Positions 62,226 through 64,000 of a stretch of DNA of 64,000 nucleotides are shown piece after piece. Position 1 is the stretch's first letter, and the number at the start of each line of letters is the position of its first letter. The notes beneath the pieces were generated by a model, which saw only the letters and a program-made list of their open reading frames with translations, was not told where the DNA came from and did not search any database. This DNA comes from Paenibacillus validus NBRC 15382. GTDB lineage: Bacteria > Bacillota > Bacilli > Paenibacillales > NBRC-103111. Position numbers and translations under genes: made by a program. Location of the stretch: the NCBI RefSeq assembly GCF_004000985.1, contig NZ_BIMH01000013.1, positions 56,247-120,246 of the forward strand. The letters run 5' to 3'.

Positions 62226-63958
62226 GGGCTTGCTGAATAATCAAAAATTCCCTGTTCTGCAAGGGTTTTAAGGCACTTTTGTCGAATTTATCTGCAAGGA
62301 AAACACGGAAAAACGGTAAAAAACCTTGCAGATGGAGTGAGCTAAAGTGTTCGTGCTGAATCGAGATATGGCGGATCTGTTAGAAAATTTCTATTTACCC
62401 TTTGGCGGAAGATTAAATCCTGCTAATCGGTGGGTGCAGCTTGCAGCACTCATCCCTTGGGGCATAGTAGAAGAGAAATATGTGAGATCGTTCCAGTCAC
62501 CAGCTATCGGCCAAAAGGCTTACTCGGCACGCATCGCTCTCGGCTCGCTCATCATCAAGGAGCGTCTTGGTTTAAGTGACCGCGAGACGACCCTGCAAAT
62601 CCAAGAGAATCCATATTTGCAATTCTTCTTGGGCTACACCGAGTATGTAGACGAAGAGCCGTTTCATCACTCTCTGTTAACGCATTTTCGGGAACGGCTC
62701 GGCTTGGAAATCTTGGCTGAAATCAACGATTGGATTGCCCAAGCCGCGCTGCAAGCCGAGCGAGAGGTAGCGATGAAACAGAAATCGTCCAAGCGAGATC
62801 GCGATGATGACGATAACGATGCGGGCGGCTCGCAGATTACCATGGAGGTCGGGGAAGCGTTCTCAATACCTGAGGAGGCCCCCGCCCCCGATGTGACGAA
62901 GAAAACCCGTAACATGGCGAGAAAGCCACACGTCCTGCCATCCACAGCTGCGCCGACAGCGAATGTCACGAACAGGGGCACCCTCATGCTGGATGCGACA
63001 TGTGCGCCTGCGGACATCAAGTATCCGACGGACTTGGGGCTTTTGAATCATGCCCGTGAAATCCTCGAAGACATCATTGACGTGCTGCACCGTCCCCATA
63101 TCGGAGCGATGGAGAAGCCGCGCACGTACCGTGAGAAAGCCAGAAAATCGTACCTGGGCATATCCAAACAACGCAAGGCATCGGGCAAGGTGATCCGTAA
63201 AGCGATCAAAAAGCAACTTGGCTACGTGGGACGGGATCTGCGGATCATTGAAGCACTTGTGACGCATACGCCTTTCACGGAGCTGAGCAAAAGACACTAT
63301 CGCCAGTTGCTGATCATCTCGGAGCTTTACCGCCAACAACGCCAAATGATGGAGAAGAAGACGCATGTCATCTCCGACCGCATCGTGAGTATCGAACAGC
63401 CGCATGTACGTCCGATGGTTCGAGGCAAAGCTGGGGCGAACGTAGAGTTCGGCGCCAAAATCGCTGCCAGTATGGTGGACGGTTATGCCTGGATCGAAAC
63501 GGCGCAATGGGACAGCTTCAACGAGGCAACAACGCTGCAAGCATCGGTGGAAACATACAAGCAGCGATTTGGGCATTACCCTGCCGTCATTCTGGCCGAC
63601 AAAATCTACCGCAATCGAGACAACTTGAACTATTGCAAGGAGCTTAGGATTCGACTCAGCGGCCCCAAGCTCGGCAGACCATCAAAACAGCAAAGCGATG
63701 GCGATTGTAGGCAAGAGCGGCAGGATGCCGCACAGCGTAATGCGATCGAAGGAAAGTTTGGAGAAGGAAAACGCAAATTGGGACTCGGTCGCATTCGCGC
63801 ACGCGGCGCCGAAACCAGTTTAACCGTCATCGCCCTTCAGTTTCTGGTCATGAATCTGGAGCGGCGGCTGCGGGCTCTCTTATTGTTTTTTTTCAGACTG
63901 TTTGGGTTCAGTGTCTTACGTTGGGCGTAGACTGGAACGAATCTTGTTCAGCAAACCC
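62226..63958 (+). mobile_element. IS5-like insertion sequence, 1733 bp
   Basis: Termini GGGCTTGCTGAATAA and, inverted, GGGTTTGCTGAACAA. TAAGTA flanks both ends (62220-62225 and 63959-63964). The transposase gene is intact. Confidence 0.85.
62347..63930 (+). CDS. IS5/IS1182-like DDE transposase
   Basis: 527 residues, GTG start. The N-terminal DUF772-type region (GQKAYSARIALGSLIIKERL ... YLQFFLGYTEYVDEEPFHHS) is followed by the catalytic parts TLMLDATCAPADIKYPTDLG (first Asp), AVILADKIYRNRDN (second Asp) and RNAIEGKFGEGKRKLGLGRI (Glu). The family is IS5-like; IS5 versus IS1182 grouping is not certain by eye. Confidence 0.88.
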   Translation: MFVLNRDMADLLENFYLPFGGRLNPANRWVQLAALIPWGIVEEKYVRSFQSPAIGQKAYSARIALGSLIIKERLGLSDRETTLQIQENPYLQFFLGYTEYVDEEPFHHSLLTHFRERLGLEILAEINDWIAQAALQAEREVAMKQKSSKRDRDDDDNDAGGSQITMEVGEAFSIPEEAPAPDVTKKTRNMARKPHVLPSTAAPTANVTNRGTLMLDATCAPADIKYPTDLGLLNHAREILEDIIDVLHRPHIGAMEKPRTYREKARKSYLGISKQRKASGKVIRKAIKKQLGYVGRDLRIIEALVTHTPFTELSKRHYRQLLIISELYRQQRQMMEKKTHVISDRIVSIEQPHVRPMVRGKAGANVEFGAKIAASMVDGYAWIETAQWDSFNEATTLQASVETYKQRFGHYPAVILADKIYRNRDNLNYCKELRIRLSGPKLGRPSKQQSDGDCRQERQDAAQRNAIEGKFGEGKRKLGLGRIRARGAETSLTVIALQFLVMNLERRLRALLLFFFRLFGFSVLRWA

Positions 63959-64000
63959 TAAGTATGCTTTGGTATACCGATTTTGACCATTTTAGGTAAC

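Noticed and set aside
1..64000. tRNA or rRNA genes and riboswitches
   Set aside because: No cloverleaf-like segment, rRNA-like block or recognisable riboswitch core was noticed by reading; an Infernal/tRNAscan run would settle this.

Overview
The window looks like a chromosome segment of a low-to-mid-GC, spore-forming Bacillota, most likely Paenibacillus or a close relative. The evidence is a gerBAC-type spore germination operon, BlaI/BlaR1-like regulation, GH127 and AraC sugar loci, many GTG/TTG starts with strong GGAGG-type ribosome sites, and the general protein style. No rRNA or tRNA gene or CRISPR array was seen. The species call is inference from gene content.

Layout. (1) 1-8.3 kb: a copper/thiol-redox cluster. 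It holds a membrane-anchored beta-propeller-like protein, a CopZ-type chaperone, a SHOCT protein, a Met-rich multicopper oxidase lipoprotein, a BlaI/CopY-type repressor with a short M56 (BlaR1-like) peptidase, two CcdA-like thiol transporters, a TlpA/ResA thioredoxin, an Lgt-like protein and a DUF2933 protein. Two copies of an ACTACA-N3-(T/C)GTAGT operator tie the halves together. (2) 8.6-22 kb: an accessory island. It has an IS256-family insertion with a clean 8-bp duplication, an HNH protein, a frameshifted Mrr-TOPRIM gene, a RES-domain protein paired with a proteasome-like Ntn hydrolase, a PD-(D/E)XK protein, a P-loop/GNAT-PUA/ASCH trio, and three dispersed copies of a ~110-bp intergenic repeat. 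(3) 22-31.4 kb: a Tn7-like transposition operon (XRE repressor, tnsA, a 67-codon overlapping gene, tnsB, tnsC and two tniQ/tnsD genes). (4) 31.5-39.2 kb: its probable cargo, namely a three-gene zinc-ribbon module, a polytopic membrane protein and a Gabija-like GajA/GajB pair. (5) 39.2-43.9 kb: a decayed junction zone with an IS110 fragment, a complete IS4-family element, transposon-end-like repeats, a second XRE gene, and broken ankyrin, PAPS-reductase and kinase/pdxA genes. (6) 44-56.4 kb: host catabolic genes. These are pdxA2 with a divergent PrpR-type regulator, then two AraC regulators, a GH127 enzyme, a sugar ABC transporter and a glycosidase-like enzyme. (7) 56.9-58.2 kb: the remnant of an ICE-type SNF2 helicase. 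(8) 58.3-62.1 kb: the gerB-gerA-gerC operon. (9) 62.2-64 kb: an IS5-like element with 6-bp flanking repeats.

How the parts work together. The first cluster probably oxidises and chelates copper and moves reducing equivalents across the membrane under BlaI-type control. The middle is a defence-rich island built by repeated insertion. The Tn7-like operon has its own repressor and palindromic operator, two target-selector proteins and Gabija-like cargo. The least familiar pieces are the RES/proteasome-like operon, the P-loop/GNAT-PUA/ASCH trio, the zinc-ribbon module behind the second tniQ, and the repeat families. All functional statements are read from motifs and context. No database search was possible.
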